64,000 bases of DNA from Rhodospirillales bacterium (GCA_020638175.1 JACKJA010000002.1:1550001-1614000); one strand, 5' to 3'. Counted from the stretch's first letter, positions 18,428 through 28,558 are shown. Numbers and translations: made by a program. The notes: generated from the sequence alone by a model not told the origin.

Positions 18428-18593
18428 GATATCTGTATCTCTTTTATTGTTATTGTCCGCCCGCAGATATGAGCCCCACTCTTAACTATACGCAAAGACC
18501 GTTAAGAGGTTATTGCCAAAACATACAATGCAACAGATTGGATTGCCCAACACAAAAATCAAGGCCAAGGGCCAAACAAGTGCCCCGAAAGCC

Positions 18594-19238
18594 CTATTTT
18601 TTGTCTTTTTCCGCGCCCGTATCCGGCCGGGACATTACAACCTGGTCAATCAAACCAAATTTCTGTGCTTCTTCGGCAGACATGAAATTATCTCGGTCCA
18701 TGGCTTTTTCGATCACATTCAGCTTCTGGCCGGTATGCTCGACATAAATATTGTTCAGTTTTGAACGCAAACGCAGGATTTCCTTGGCCTGGATTTCAAT
18801 GTCCGAGGCCTGCCCCTGTGCCCCGCCGTGCGGCTGGTGGATCATAATCCGCGCATGCGGTAAGGCAAAACGCTTGCCCGCAGCCCCGGCCGTCAACAAC
18901 AGAGAGCCCATGGACGCCGCCTGACCGATACAAACGGTCGATACTTCCGGTTTGATGTATTGCATCGTGTCATACATCGCCAGACCGGACGTCACCACCC
19001 CGCCCGGTGAGTTAATGTAAAACGAAATGTCTTTTTTCGGGTTTTCCGATTCCAGAAACAACAACTGCGCGCAAATCAGGCTGGACACGTAATCGTTAAC
19101 TTCCCCGGTCAGGAAAATAATCCGCTCCTTCAAAAGCCGGGAAAAAATATCAAACGCCCGCTCCCCGCGGTTTGTTTGTTCGATAACCGTCGGGATCAGG
19201 GTGGAATTGTACAGTTCAATCGGATCGCGTTCGCTCAT
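18594..19238 (-). CDS. clpP: ATP-dependent Clp protease proteolytic subunit
   Basis: Serine peptidase that forms the double-heptameric chamber fed by ClpX or ClpA. Started at the ATG at 19238 ([20 protein letters not shown]) it has about 214 residues, normal for the family. A longer in-frame start adds an unlikely Arg/Lys-rich tail. The catalytic Ser lies in GQAASMGS, the His in [10 protein letters not shown] and the Asp in [13 protein letters not shown]. clpX, normally next, is not found between clpP and lon. On the other side a symporter gene on the opposite strand separates it from tig. Confidence 0.97.
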   Translation of the reverse strand: MSERDPIELYNSTLIPTVIEQTNRGERAFDIFSRLLKERIIFLTGEVNDYVSSLICAQLLFLESENPKKDISFYINSPGGVVTSGLAMYDTMQYIKPEVSTVCIGQAASMGSLLLTAGAAGKRFALPHARIMIHQPHGGAQGQASDIEIQAKEILRLRSKLNNIYVEHTGQKLNVIEKAMDRDNFMSAEEAQKFGLIDQVVMSRPDTGAEKDKK

Positions 19239-19427
19239 GGTTGGTCGCTGCCTTTTTGTATCGTGTTTAGAATCAACTGACATAAACCGTATCGCGGCGG
19301 CGCGCCGGGCGCAAGAGGGCAAAATGCGGAAAAGCTCACTCATACCCTCGTGATTGACAGCCTCCCCCTGCCCCGGCATGATAGCCGCTTTATGAGAAAC
19401 ACATAAGCAACAGAAAGCCTAAAGATC

Positions 19428-20849
19428 ATGGATAACACCCCGGTCCTCTATAGCTTTATGGCCTTTCTGGCCGCCTTTTTATGCATTGGCCTTTTATCCA
19501 TACGCCGGCGCCGTAAATCCTCGGAGGACTATCTGCTCGCCAGCCGGGAAGTCTCTCCGATCCTCGTCGGCCTGTCCGCCGCCGCCTCAACCGCCAGCGG
19601 TTTCGGCTTTACCGGCATGATCGGCTTTGGCTACAGCATGGGACTGGCCGCCGGCTGGTTTGTCGTCGGAATTATGCTCGGCGCGTTCGTAACCTTTCGC
19701 CTGACATCCCGCAGCTTCCGCACCTATAGCCAGCGCTACGGAATTGCCTCTTACTCTGAATATCTGTCCATGAAACTGGATACGCACCAAAGACTCGTCC
19801 AGCTGGTCATCGGCCTTATCACTCTGGCGGCTGTTATCCTCTACGCCACGGGTCAACTGGCCGCCGGCAGCAAAGCGCTTCACGTTCTGTTTGGCTGGCA
19901 CTATAATGTCGGCGCGATCATGGGAGCGATTATCGTTGTCCTTTATTGCTTTGCCGGGGGGATCCGTGCGTCGATCTGGACCGATGCCGCCCAGATTATC
20001 GTGATGATCGCCGCCATGGCCCTGCTCTTGGCTGTTGCTCTCTCTGAAATAGGCGGCCCCGTTGCCCTGATCAACAAGCTGGCGACAATCCAGCCCTCAC
20101 TGGCCTATATCTGGCCACGCCAAGCCATGTTTGGCCCCGTCCTGTTTATCGCCGGATGGTTTTTCGGCGGTGTGGCGGTCGCCGGCTTTCCCCATGCCAT
20201 GATCCGTTTCATGACCCTGAAAAACCCCAGAGATACAGATCAGGCCATTTTCTGGTATTTCCTGTGCTATGCCGGGTTTTACGTTCTGGCCTTTCTGGTG
20301 GCCGTCTGCACCCGCGTTTTACTACCGCCGGACACCGTGTTTGATGCCGAACTGGCCCTGCCAATGCTCGCCATGAACAGCCTGCCCGCCATCTTCGTCG
20401 GCCTGATCCTGTCCGGCATTTTTGCCAGCACCATTTCCACGGCGGATTCACTGGTCTTGAGCGCCACCGCAACCATGTCCCGTGATATTTTCCCGCGCTG
20501 GAAAGATTCTTATATGTTTTTAAAACTATGCACGCTGGGAATCACGGGGCTGGCCCTTGTTCTGGCCCTGTTCGGCCCCAAAAGCGTTTTTGACATTATT
20601 TTGATTGCCGTTGCTGTGATGGGTGCCTGCTTTGCCCCGCTACTGATTATCCGCTCTCTGCGCTGGCCGTTGGGTGGGAAAACAGCCCTCGCCATGATGG
20701 CCACCGCCCTGACCGTCATTGTTGTCTGGCGCGCCTTGGGCTGGGAAAAAGGGGTGTTCGATGCCATGCCCGGCATTCTCAGCGCTTTTACCGTCTACGT
20801 CATAGGCACGGGCCTTGCCCGTATAACAGACAAGAAAAAAGCGGCCTAA
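19428..20849 (+). CDS. Sodium:solute symporter (SSS family, PutP-like)
   Basis: A 473-residue inner-membrane transporter with about 13 predicted helices. Family marks include SSEDYLLASREVSPILVGLS in the first loop, TASGFGFTGMIGFGYSMG in the unwound helix-1-like segment, FAGGIRASIWTDAAQ and, late, GIFASTISTADSLVLSATAT, where Ser/Thr residues form the sodium site. The overall pattern is closest to proline and related carboxylate or amino-acid symporters, but the substrate cannot be fixed. It lies on the plus strand between tig and clpP, both on the minus strand, and shares a bidirectional terminator with tig. Confidence 0.92.
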   Translation: MDNTPVLYSFMAFLAAFLCIGLLSIRRRRKSSEDYLLASREVSPILVGLSAAASTASGFGFTGMIGFGYSMGLAAGWFVVGIMLGAFVTFRLTSRSFRTYSQRYGIASYSEYLSMKLDTHQRLVQLVIGLITLAAVILYATGQLAAGSKALHVLFGWHYNVGAIMGAIIVVLYCFAGGIRASIWTDAAQIIVMIAAMALLLAVALSEIGGPVALINKLATIQPSLAYIWPRQAMFGPVLFIAGWFFGGVAVAGFPHAMIRFMTLKNPRDTDQAIFWYFLCYAGFYVLAFLVAVCTRVLLPPDTVFDAELALPMLAMNSLPAIFVGLILSGIFASTISTADSLVLSATATMSRDIFPRWKDSYMFLKLCTLGITGLALVLALFGPKSVFDIILIAVAVMGACFAPLLIIRSLRWPLGGKTALAMMATALTVIVVWRALGWEKGVFDAMPGILSAFTVYVIGTGLARITDKKKAA

Positions 20850-20860
20850 AAAGCCGCTTT
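20838..20860. terminator. Bidirectional terminator between symporter and tig
   Basis: AAAGCGGC and GCCGCTTT form a perfect stem over a short A-rich loop, with A and T runs on both sides. It overlaps the end of the symporter gene and precedes the tig stop, so it can serve both convergent genes. Confidence 0.85.
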
Positions 20861-20881
20861 CCTCAAAATATTTTTTCCAGC

Positions 20882-22330
20882 TTATTTCTTCTTGGCCGAA
20901 GATTCTTTCTTCGCTGCCGGCTTTTTTGCGGCAGGCTTCTTCTCAGCGGTCTCTTTCTTTGCCGGTGATGATTTTTTGGAAGAAGACTTCTTCTTGCCTT
21001 TATAGGTCTCTTCCTCATCATCGGCGGTCAATTCATCAATCGTGACTTTTTTCTCGCTGATATCGGCCAGTTCAAAGATGAAATCGACAACCTTGTCTTC
21101 AAAGACCGGCGCGCGCAAAGCTTCCAGAGCCTGGCGGTTGCTGCGGAAATATTCAAAGACCTGAGCTTCCTGACCGGGGAATTTTTGCGCTTCGTTAATC
21201 ACGGCGCGCTGTATTTCCTGATCGCTGACCTGAATGTTATTGGCTTGTCCGATTTCAGACAGGATCAGCCCCAAACGCACCCGGCGCCCGGCAATCGCTT
21301 CCAGCTCTTCTTCTTCATCCTTGGAAAGCTGCAATTTGCCGTCCTTGACATCTTCCTGACGCTCCATCATGACCTGCTGGCGTACATTCTCCAGCTCAAG
21401 ATCAAGCATGCCTTGCGGTACATCGAAATCATGCCCGTCATCCAGCGCATCAAGAAGCGCCCGCTTCAGTCTCGTACGGCTCAGATTGTCGTACTCACCT
21501 TGAATCTGCTGTTCAACGGCATTACGCAGGGCTTTGGCGTCTTCCATGCCCAGCGATTTGGCAAACTCGTCATTGATTTCGACCGGCGCGGCTTCACGGA
21601 TTTCCTTGATCTCTACATCAAAGATCGCATCCTGTCCGGCCAGTTCCTCGGCATGGTAAGCTTCCGGGAAGGAAACTTTCACTTCGACCTTCTCGCCGGC
21701 TTTTTTACCGATCAGCTGGTCTTCGAAGCCCGGAATAAATTGACCGCCGCCCAGCTCCAGATGATGATCGTGGCTGTGCATACCCGGATGCGGTTTGTTG
21801 TCCTTGGCAGTGCGGCCATGGAAATCAATCACAACAATGTCGCCCTTCTTGGAGGCGCGCTTGCCTTCGATCGGCGTACTGTTTTTACGCTGGGACGCAA
21901 TCCGCTCCAGCGCCTCGTCGATTTCCTTCTTGTCAGCTTTGGCAACCGGCTTTTCCAGTTTCAGCTTCTTCACATCCATAATTTTGAATTCCGGCAGCAA
22001 ATCAACAGCCATCGTATAGGTCAGGTCTTTCCCTTCATCGAAAGACTTTACTTCGATTTTCGGCTGCATGGCCGGACGCAGTTTCTTGTCCTTAATCAGC
22101 TTGGCGGTGTTTTCATTAACGGCGCTTTCCAGCACTTCGCCCATGACGGCTTTGCCATAGCGCTGCTTGGCGATGCTCAGCGGCACTTTACCCGGACGAA
22201 ACCCCGGCATTTTCATGGTTTTGCAATATTCCTGCAGTTTCTCATCGACGTGCTTGTCGATTTCCTTGGCCGTGACGGTCACTTCACACTCGAAACTCAG
22301 ACCTTCGTTTTTCAATTCTTTTACTTGCAT
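20882..22330 (-). CDS. tig: Trigger factor, ribosome-associated chaperone
   Basis: Cotranslational chaperone with prolyl isomerase activity, 482 residues from the ATG at 22330 (a TTG four codons upstream is less likely). The ribosome-binding signature appears as CKTMKMPGFRPGKVPLSIAK near residues 40-60. The FKBP-like domain holds GDIVVIDFHGRTAKD and QFIPGFEDQLIGKKAGE. The C-terminal chaperone arm follows. It is unusual in carrying about 40 extra residues of Lys/Ser/Ala (KKSSSKKSSPAKKETAEKK...), like a histone H1 tail. First of the tig-clpP-lon-hup group. Confidence 0.97.
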   Translation of the reverse strand: MQVKELKNEGLSFECEVTVTAKEIDKHVDEKLQEYCKTMKMPGFRPGKVPLSIAKQRYGKAVMGEVLESAVNENTAKLIKDKKLRPAMQPKIEVKSFDEGKDLTYTMAVDLLPEFKIMDVKKLKLEKPVAKADKKEIDEALERIASQRKNSTPIEGKRASKKGDIVVIDFHGRTAKDNKPHPGMHSHDHHLELGGGQFIPGFEDQLIGKKAGEKVEVKVSFPEAYHAEELAGQDAIFDVEIKEIREAAPVEINDEFAKSLGMEDAKALRNAVEQQIQGEYDNLSRTRLKRALLDALDDGHDFDVPQGMLDLELENVRQQVMMERQEDVKDGKLQLSKDEEEELEAIAGRRVRLGLILSEIGQANNIQVSDQEIQRAVINEAQKFPGQEAQVFEYFRSNRQALEALRAPVFEDKVVDFIFELADISEKKVTIDELTADDEEETYKGKKKSSSKKSSPAKKETAEKKPAAKKPAAKKESSAKKK

Positions 22331-22396
22331 CGCTTTTTTCAACCTTTGCGTTAATCAATCTCTGTTCAAATATTCCGCCACTGCCCGAAAGCACGG

Positions 22397-22481
22397 TGGT
22401 GCGGGTGAAGGGACTCGAACCCCCACGACATAAGTCACTGGTACCTAAAACCAGCGCGTCTACCAATTCCGCCACACCCGC
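22397..22481 (-). tRNA. tRNA-Leu (anticodon TAG)
   Basis: 85-base class II tRNA with acceptor GCGGGTG/CACCCGC, D arm TGGCGGAATTGGTAGACGC, anticodon stem CTGGT/ACCAG with loop TTTAGGT (anticodon TAG), a long variable arm, T loop TTCGAGT, discriminator A and encoded CCA. Confidence 0.97.
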
Positions 22482-22522
22482 GAAACAGCAAACACACGAC
22501 TAACCAGAAAACGAAGAGAATT

Positions 22523-23359
22523 TCAAGCGAAATCCCGCAAAATAGCGGGAATTTGATCGATTATGTCCGGCGCCACCAACCCCGGCCCGAACCGGCACGC
22601 TGCTTCGCCATGCATCCATGCCGCCGCGCAGGTTGCCTGAAACGGATCTACGCCCTGCGCCATCAACCCGGCGATCATGCCGCTCAACACATCTCCGGCG
22701 CCGGCCGTCGCCAGCCACGAGCTGGCATGTTTGTTGACAACAACCGTGCCCTCAGGCCGCGCAATCACCGTCTCCGCCCCCTTCAGAAGCACAATACATC
22801 CTGCCTTTTCAGAGGCTTTCCGCGTCCGCTCCAGACGCCCGTTGTCCTCATCACCGAACAATCGCGCAAATTCCCCCTCATGCGGGGTCAAAACGCATTT
22901 ATCATGCAACGCCGCAAAAAGAACCGCCGGCGCATCGGCGAACACAGTCAACGCATCCGCATCCAGAACTGTGGGCTTTTTTGTGGACAAAGCGCCCAGA
23001 ACGGCAGTTTTTAATTCTTCCGGAGCATCAAGCCCCGCTCCCGGCCCAATCACAACCGCATTCCGACGCAGATCAGACAGATGCGTTTTAAAGTCAGAAA
23101 GGTCCGCCAATGGTTCAACCATTACATGCGGCGCATCACTTTTATATATAACCACCGTATCTTTATCAGCCACGACCGTGCAAAGCCCCGCCCCGATCCG
23201 CAGAGCCGCCTGCGCCGCCAATCGGGCCGCGCCGGTGAGTTTGGCGCCGCCCAGCACCACGACATGCCCGCGGTCATATTTATGCCCGCCGGATGCCGGC
23301 GGATAGGGCAAATCCGCCGTCCATAAATCAGGGATATTTTCTTGAGGAGAACTTTTCAT
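22523..23359 (-). CDS. nnrD: ADP-dependent NAD(P)H-hydrate dehydratase
   Basis: Repairs hydrated NADH and NADPH, using ADP to dehydrate the S-form. Started at the ATG at 23359 (MKSSPQENIPDLWTADLPYP) it has about 278 residues. The upstream extension would run through tRNA-His and is rejected. Ribokinase-fold motifs include HKYDRGHVVVLGGAKLTGAA at the N-terminus, VIGPGAGL, LDADALTVFA, VLTPHEGEFARLF and the C-terminal GAGDVLSGMIAGLMAQG with the conserved Asp. Only the dehydratase domain is present, with no YjeF N-terminal epimerase domain, so the epimerase must be elsewhere or absent. Confidence 0.92.
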   Translation of the reverse strand: MKSSPQENIPDLWTADLPYPPASGGHKYDRGHVVVLGGAKLTGAARLAAQAALRIGAGLCTVVADKDTVVIYKSDAPHVMVEPLADLSDFKTHLSDLRRNAVVIGPGAGLDAPEELKTAVLGALSTKKPTVLDADALTVFADAPAVLFAALHDKCVLTPHEGEFARLFGDEDNGRLERTRKASEKAGCIVLLKGAETVIARPEGTVVVNKHASSWLATAGAGDVLSGMIAGLMAQGVDPFQATCAAAWMHGEAACRFGPGLVAPDIIDQIPAILRDFA

Positions 23360-23421
23360 GCTCGCAAGAGTAAATCCGAACCGGATTTTTTGCAAAGCCC
23401 TTGTCAAAAACATAAGAAAAA

Positions 23422-23497
23422 TGGGGCGGCTGATGGGGATCGAACCCACGACAGCCCGGACCACAACCGAGTGCTCTACCACTGAGCTACAGCCGCC
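23422..23497 (-). tRNA. tRNA-His (anticodon GTG)
   Basis: Cloverleaf on the minus strand with a genomically encoded extra G at position -1 opposite C73, acceptor GCGGCTG/CAGCCGC, D arm TAGCTCAGTGGTAGAGC, anticodon stem CTCGG/CCGGG with loop TTGTGGT, T loop TTCGATC and encoded CCA. The G(-1):C73 pair is the ordinary bacterial identity element. Confidence 0.97.
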
Positions 23498-23670
23498 ACC
23501 GGAACAAGGATGCTTTACCTACATCTTTTTTATGCTTATGGTCAAGTACTGTCCCACAAAAAAAGTGTTTATGAGAAGCCGGAACAATAGACACATACAG
23601 AAAACCGTGCTAGAAACCCCATCATTAACGCATAACAGATATTCATTTAACGCATATCAAGGAACCAGAA

Positions 23671-25101
23671 ATGACCGACAAAGCTCTGAAAATAAAGAAT
23701 GTCGCCGACTTCATGAAGGCGCTGGAAGAATACAATATTGAGTATGTTGACTTTAACTTTACGGATTTGCGCGGGAAACTGCAGCATACCGCCCAGCATG
23801 TCGATTCGATCGACAAAGACATGATGGAAACAGGCATCTTCATTGATGGATCTTCGATCGCCGGCTGGAAAGCCATTAACGAATCCGACATGTTGCTGGT
23901 TCCAGACGTCACAACGGCTTGTCTCGACCCGTTCGCGGCCCAGCCAACCTTCAAGGTTTTCTGTACCATCACCGAACCGACCACGGGTGAACCCTACAAC
24001 CGCGACCCGCGCTCCATCGCGATTGCCGCCGAAAAGTATCTGAAAGACAGCGGCATGGGTGACACGGCCTTTTTCGGTCCGGAAGCCGAATTCTTTATTT
24101 TCGAAGACGTACGCGTCAATGTTGAAATGAACCATGTCGGTTACCGCATCGACAGTGAAGAAGGCCCGTACAACCGCGGCACCGAATATGACGGTGGCAA
24201 CCTGGGTCACCGCCCGAACGTCAAAGGCGGCTACTTCCCGGAAGCCCCGGTCGACAGCCTGTCCAACATCCGCGCTGAAATGGTTACGGTCATGAAGCAC
24301 ATGGGCGTACCGGTTGAAAAGCACCACCATGAAGTCGCGCCGAGCCAGTGCGAGCTGGGGATCAAATACTCAACCCTGACCGACTGTGCCGACAATATGC
24401 AGCTTTACAAATACGTCGTGCATAATGTTGCTCACGCCTACGGCAAAACGGCAACCTTCCTGCCGAAACCGGTCTATGGCGATAACGGTTCCGGCATGCA
24501 CTGCCACCAATCGCTGTTCAAAGGCGGCAAGCCGCTCTTCGCCGGCAGCGAATATGCGGACCTGTCAGAAAACTGCCTGTACTATATCGGCGGGGTCATC
24601 AAACACGCCCGCGCACTGAACGCTTTCACCAACCCGTCCACCAACAGCTACAAACGTCTGGTGCCGGGATACGAGGCACCGGTCCTGCTGGCATACTCAC
24701 AGCGTAACCGCTCCGCATCATGCCGCATTCCTTATGCGACATCCCCGATGGCAAAACGCGTTGAAGTCCGCTTCCCGGACCCGACGGCAAACGTATATCT
24801 ATGCTTTGCAGCTCTGCTGATGGCCGGTCTTGACGGGATCCAGAACAAAATCCATCCGGGTGATGCCATGGACAAAAACCTGTACGACCTGCCGGAAGAC
24901 GAATTAAAGGAAATCCCGACGGTTTGCGGCTCCCTGCGTGAAGCACTGGAAGCCCTGAAAACGGACCATGACTTCCTGCTGAAAGGCGGCGTTTTCACCG
25001 AAGATATGCTGGGTTCCTATATCGAACTGAAAATGGAAGAGATCGAGGCATACGAAACCATGCCGCACCCGATCGAATTCATGATGTACTATTCTTCATA
25101 G
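23671..25101 (+). CDS. glnA: Glutamine synthetase, type I
   Basis: Forms glutamine from glutamate, ammonia and ATP; the dodecameric central enzyme of nitrogen assimilation. 476 residues, normal for GS-I. The N-terminal latch [16 protein letters not shown], the metal and substrate residues in [10 protein letters not shown], the ATP region [19 protein letters not shown] and [11 protein letters not shown], and the probable adenylylation Tyr in NLYDLPEDE are all visible. No glnB gene precedes it, unlike the usual glnB-glnA pair of alphaproteobacteria; upstream is tRNA-His. The -24/-12 pattern of a sigma-54 promoter is not obvious in the 170-base leader. Confidence 0.98.
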   Translation: MTDKALKIKNVADFMKALEEYNIEYVDFNFTDLRGKLQHTAQHVDSIDKDMMETGIFIDGSSIAGWKAINESDMLLVPDVTTACLDPFAAQPTFKVFCTITEPTTGEPYNRDPRSIAIAAEKYLKDSGMGDTAFFGPEAEFFIFEDVRVNVEMNHVGYRIDSEEGPYNRGTEYDGGNLGHRPNVKGGYFPEAPVDSLSNIRAEMVTVMKHMGVPVEKHHHEVAPSQCELGIKYSTLTDCADNMQLYKYVVHNVAHAYGKTATFLPKPVYGDNGSGMHCHQSLFKGGKPLFAGSEYADLSENCLYYIGGVIKHARALNAFTNPSTNSYKRLVPGYEAPVLLAYSQRNRSASCRIPYATSPMAKRVEVRFPDPTANVYLCFAALLMAGLDGIQNKIHPGDAMDKNLYDLPEDELKEIPTVCGSLREALEALKTDHDFLLKGGVFTEDMLGSYIELKMEEIEAYETMPHPIEFMMYYSS

Positions 25102-25110
25102 ATAAAAGCA

Positions 25111-26376
25111 TCAAGGAACAGAAGACGAAGAGGAAGGCGGAGCGATTGCTTCCGCCTTCTTGTCTTTTTCCATACGGGGTGATGGTCCTTTTCCGATCGT
25201 TTTAAAAATAACACCCAACGCCTCGACATTTTGCGCCCACGTGTAAAAATCACTTGTACGCCCTGTTGTCAGCATGGAAATAATATAGAAATACGTACTA
25301 TCGCGCAAAATCGCAATCCAGTACTCATGAGGTACAATTTTTTTCCCCATACCTTCGGCGTTATAGACTTCCACTCTATGGAAGTCTATATTCTCGCCGA
25401 CTTCATAACGTTTATAGACTTCCCGCATATCCCCGATTTTTATTTTCTCTTTTTCCATTCTTTGCTTCAGAAGCAATACCTCCTCCGCCAGGGATTGAAC
25501 CTTGTCGTGCGCCATAATGTGAATATCAATTTCCGTGAAGCTGCTTTTATTATTGTTCGCGGCATTGATAAGCTGCAACTCCATTTCGCTGAAAGAATAA
25601 ACTTTCGGCGCCGGCAAACGCAGAGAATACGGGTAATCAAAGTGTACGACCCCCATAAAGGAATAAGTCCGTGTCAGGGCAACCTCAGGCTTTTCCGGAT
25701 CAATAAAATGAAAAGATCCCACAATTTTTTCTTGCAGAGCTTTTTCATCCTTAATACGGGAAACCGGCATGTAATAAGACATCAGAACAACCTGATTCCC
25801 ATTCAGCTCGCAAATAACGCGCACGGCGTAGGAAACATCATTGATAATCTGTACATACAGCCCTTCAACGCGATTTTCGGACAGCATTTCCATGCCCTCC
25901 AGAGAATAACCATTGGTCAAGACGAAATGAATAAACCAGTTCCGCGCCGAAATAATCCGGGTTAGCTCTTTCGCCCGAACTTCTATGTAACTCCGCACCC
26001 CAAAATTCGAAGGCCCGTTATATTTAGCAATAAGCCCTAAAATGCTCCGGCTTACAAAATCAGAAGATCGATCCTGCGTAAGGCTGTCGTCTGCAAATCC
26101 GCCTTTTTCTTGCGAGAGCTCGGAACGCTCCCAATCATAGGGAAGCCTTATTTTATAGGCCAGATAAGCATTCTTCTTGGGGCTCTCTTCAATCCACAGT
26201 GTATTGTCGTTGAATTCCTCATCAGATAATTCGTCAAACCGGGGAATGCCCTCAATTTTGTCGGGATCAATCGACTGCGCATAGGAAGGCACGCTGATCA
26301 GCATCACCATCATAATTAAGGCAACCCTTACAATCATCATCCGATTCATCAAAAAACCAGAAACATCCTGCACCAT
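25111..26376 (-). CDS. Secreted protein of unknown function
   Basis: A 421-residue protein with a signal peptide (hydrophobic stretch VALIMMVMLISVPSYA, cleavage before QS). The start at 26376 has GGAGGA about ten bases upstream, and an alternative ATG at 26349 would give a shorter n-region. The mature protein is mixed alpha/beta, with segments such as NAYLAYKIRLPYDWERSE and YFYIISMLTTGRTSDFYTWA, and ends in a Ser/Pro tail. It seems to be a periplasmic protein with two similar alpha/beta modules. No family is recognised. It is convergent with glnA, 10 bases between stops. Confidence 0.75.
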   Translation of the reverse strand: MVQDVSGFLMNRMMIVRVALIMMVMLISVPSYAQSIDPDKIEGIPRFDELSDEEFNDNTLWIEESPKKNAYLAYKIRLPYDWERSELSQEKGGFADDSLTQDRSSDFVSRSILGLIAKYNGPSNFGVRSYIEVRAKELTRIISARNWFIHFVLTNGYSLEGMEMLSENRVEGLYVQIINDVSYAVRVICELNGNQVVLMSYYMPVSRIKDEKALQEKIVGSFHFIDPEKPEVALTRTYSFMGVVHFDYPYSLRLPAPKVYSFSEMELQLINAANNNKSSFTEIDIHIMAHDKVQSLAEEVLLLKQRMEKEKIKIGDMREVYKRYEVGENIDFHRVEVYNAEGMGKKIVPHEYWIAILRDSTYFYIISMLTTGRTSDFYTWAQNVEALGVIFKTIGKGPSPRMEKDKKAEAIAPPSSSSSVP

Positions 26377-26515
26377 AGAAAGACCGTCCTCCCGTCATAT
26401 TCCTGCATCAACTGCACTTTACACTTTGCAAAGCGCTGGGTTTTGGCTATTTATCAATAGCACGGAACTCTTAATATATTATTATAACCGAAGATCAGAA
26501 CCGACGGGAAAATTT

Positions 26516-28555
26516 ATGACCGACCTGTTTAATGACACGTCTGCAAGCAACGCCACCTCTTATCAAGCGCAGGATATCGAAGTCCTTGAAGGACTGGAAC
26601 CGGTCCGCCGCCGCCCTGGCATGTATATCGGCGGGACGGACGAACGGGCATTGCACCATCTTGTCGGTGAAATCCTCGATAACTCCATGGACGAAGCGGT
26701 CGCCGGTTTTGCCGACCGGATTGAAATCGAACTGCACGCCGACAATTCCATTACGGTCCGCGACAACGGCCGCGGCATTCCCGTCGACGAACACCCGAAA
26801 TACCCGGGAAAATCGGCACTGGAAGTCATCCTGACCACACTACACTCCGGCGGCAAGTTTGCCGGTAAAGTCTACCAGACATCGGGGGGTCTGCACGGCG
26901 TCGGGATTTCGGTCGTTAACGCGCTATCCGCCGCCATGTGGGTGGAAGTCGCCCGCGACAAACAACTCTACCGCCAGAGCTATAGCCGCGGTCACACGAC
27001 ATCCGCCCTGGAAAATCTAGGCAGCGTCAGCAACCGCCGGGGTACAACCGTTCACTTCGCGCCCGACCCGGAGATTTTCGGCAGCACGGCGAAATTCAAA
27101 CCCTCATGGCTGTACCAGATGGCCCGCTCCAAGGCATATCTGTTTCGGGGTGTGGAAATCCGCTGGAAATGCGCCCCGGAACTGCTGAAAGCCGACAGCA
27201 AAGTACAGGAAGAAGATATATTCAAGTTTCCCAATGGCTTGCTTGATTTTCTGAATACGTCGCTTAACGATCAGGAAACCCTGACGCCCACCGCGTTTCA
27301 CGGTACCGCCGAATTGCCGGAAGGCGCAGGAAAAGTCGAGTTTGCCATTGCCTGGCCCCTATACGGCGAAGGCTTCATACATTCCTATTGCAACACGGTC
27401 CCGACACCGCAAGGCGGTACCCATGAAACCGGCCTGCGCAGCTCTCTGGCCCGGGGACTCCGCAATTACGGTGAAATGGCCGGCAACAAAAAAGCCGGGA
27501 TCATTACCGCCGACGATGTCATGGCCGGGGCGGCTATTCTGATATCCGTATTCATCCGCGAGCCACAATTCCAAGGACAAACCAAGGAAAAACTGGCCAA
27601 CGCGGAAGTTACGCGTCTGGTTGACGTCGCAATTAAGGATCATTTTGATCATTGGCTCTCCAGTGACCCGCAAGGCAGCAATAAACTGTTGGAGGCCATC
27701 GTCGACCGGGCCGAGGAACGCCAGCGCCGCCGCGATGACAAGGCCATGGCCCGTAAAACGGCTACGCGTAAGCTGCGCCTGCCCGGCAAGCTTTCGGATT
27801 GTTCACGTCAGGCCGCGGAAGGCACAGAAGTCTTTATCGTCGAGGGGGACAGCGCGGGCGGCTCCGCCAAGCAAGGACGCAACCGGGAAACGCAGGCTAT
27901 CCTGCCCCTGCGCGGTAAAATCCTGAACGTTGTCAGCGCCACCAAGGACAAGATCCGCGCCAATCAGGAAATTCAGGATATCACGCTGGCTCTGGGCTGC
28001 GGCACCGGAAAAGACTGCGATATCAGTCAACTGCGCTACGAAAAAATCATCATCATGACCGATGCCGATGTCGATGGCGCCCACATTGCCGCGCTGTTAA
28101 TTACCTTTTTCTACACGCAAATGCGCCCGCTCATTGAAGAAGGACACCTGTTTCTGGCCCAGCCGCCCCTTTACCGTCTTTCCAGCGGCAACGTAAGCGC
28201 CTATGCCATGGATGATGCCGAAAAAGATGAAATGATGGAAACAACCTTCAAAGGCAAGAAAAAGGTTGATGTCAGCCGCTTTAAAGGGCTGGGCGAAATG
28301 CCCGCCAAACAGTTGAAAGAAACAACCATGAACCCGGCGACCCGGACACTGATTCGCGTAACGCTGCCCGATGCCATGGCCGCCTTGGGACTGACGGCCG
28401 ACATCGCCCTCACAGAAGAAGACGGATCGACGGAAACCATCCCGGACCGCCATGATGTTGACGATCTGGTTGACCGCTTGATGGGAAGAAACGCCGAAGC
28501 ACGCTTCCGCTTCATTCAGGATAACGCTGAATTTGTCGAGGATCTGGATATCTGA
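26516..28555 (+). CDS. parE: DNA topoisomerase IV subunit B
   Basis: ATPase subunit of topoisomerase IV, which decatenates daughter chromosomes with ParC. From the ATG at 26516 it has 679 residues; the upstream extension is AT-rich and not conserved-looking. GHKL ATPase marks are LDNSMDEAVAG, VRDNGRGIPVD and GGLHGVGISVVNALS. The TOPRIM domain has FIVEGDSAGGSAKQG and MTDADVDGAHIAAL. The length and the lack of the long GyrB insert favour ParE over GyrB. It is followed after three bases by a membrane-anchored unknown gene. Confidence 0.93.
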   Translation: MTDLFNDTSASNATSYQAQDIEVLEGLEPVRRRPGMYIGGTDERALHHLVGEILDNSMDEAVAGFADRIEIELHADNSITVRDNGRGIPVDEHPKYPGKSALEVILTTLHSGGKFAGKVYQTSGGLHGVGISVVNALSAAMWVEVARDKQLYRQSYSRGHTTSALENLGSVSNRRGTTVHFAPDPEIFGSTAKFKPSWLYQMARSKAYLFRGVEIRWKCAPELLKADSKVQEEDIFKFPNGLLDFLNTSLNDQETLTPTAFHGTAELPEGAGKVEFAIAWPLYGEGFIHSYCNTVPTPQGGTHETGLRSSLARGLRNYGEMAGNKKAGIITADDVMAGAAILISVFIREPQFQGQTKEKLANAEVTRLVDVAIKDHFDHWLSSDPQGSNKLLEAIVDRAEERQRRRDDKAMARKTATRKLRLPGKLSDCSRQAAEGTEVFIVEGDSAGGSAKQGRNRETQAILPLRGKILNVVSATKDKIRANQEIQDITLALGCGTGKDCDISQLRYEKIIIMTDADVDGAHIAALLITFFYTQMRPLIEEGHLFLAQPPLYRLSSGNVSAYAMDDAEKDEMMETTFKGKKKVDVSRFKGLGEMPAKQLKETTMNPATRTLIRVTLPDAMAALGLTADIALTEEDGSTETIPDRHDVDDLVDRLMGRNAEARFRFIQDNAEFVEDLDI

Positions 28556-28558
28556 TCC

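Noticed and set aside
21185..22354. Plus-strand frame of 389 codons
   Set aside because: Antisense to the well-supported tig gene; composition (many Phe, Leu, Arg, His) is that of a mirrored Lys/Glu-rich gene.
23360..23482. N-terminal extension of nnrD
   Set aside because: The extension runs through tRNA-His and does not resemble the enzyme family.
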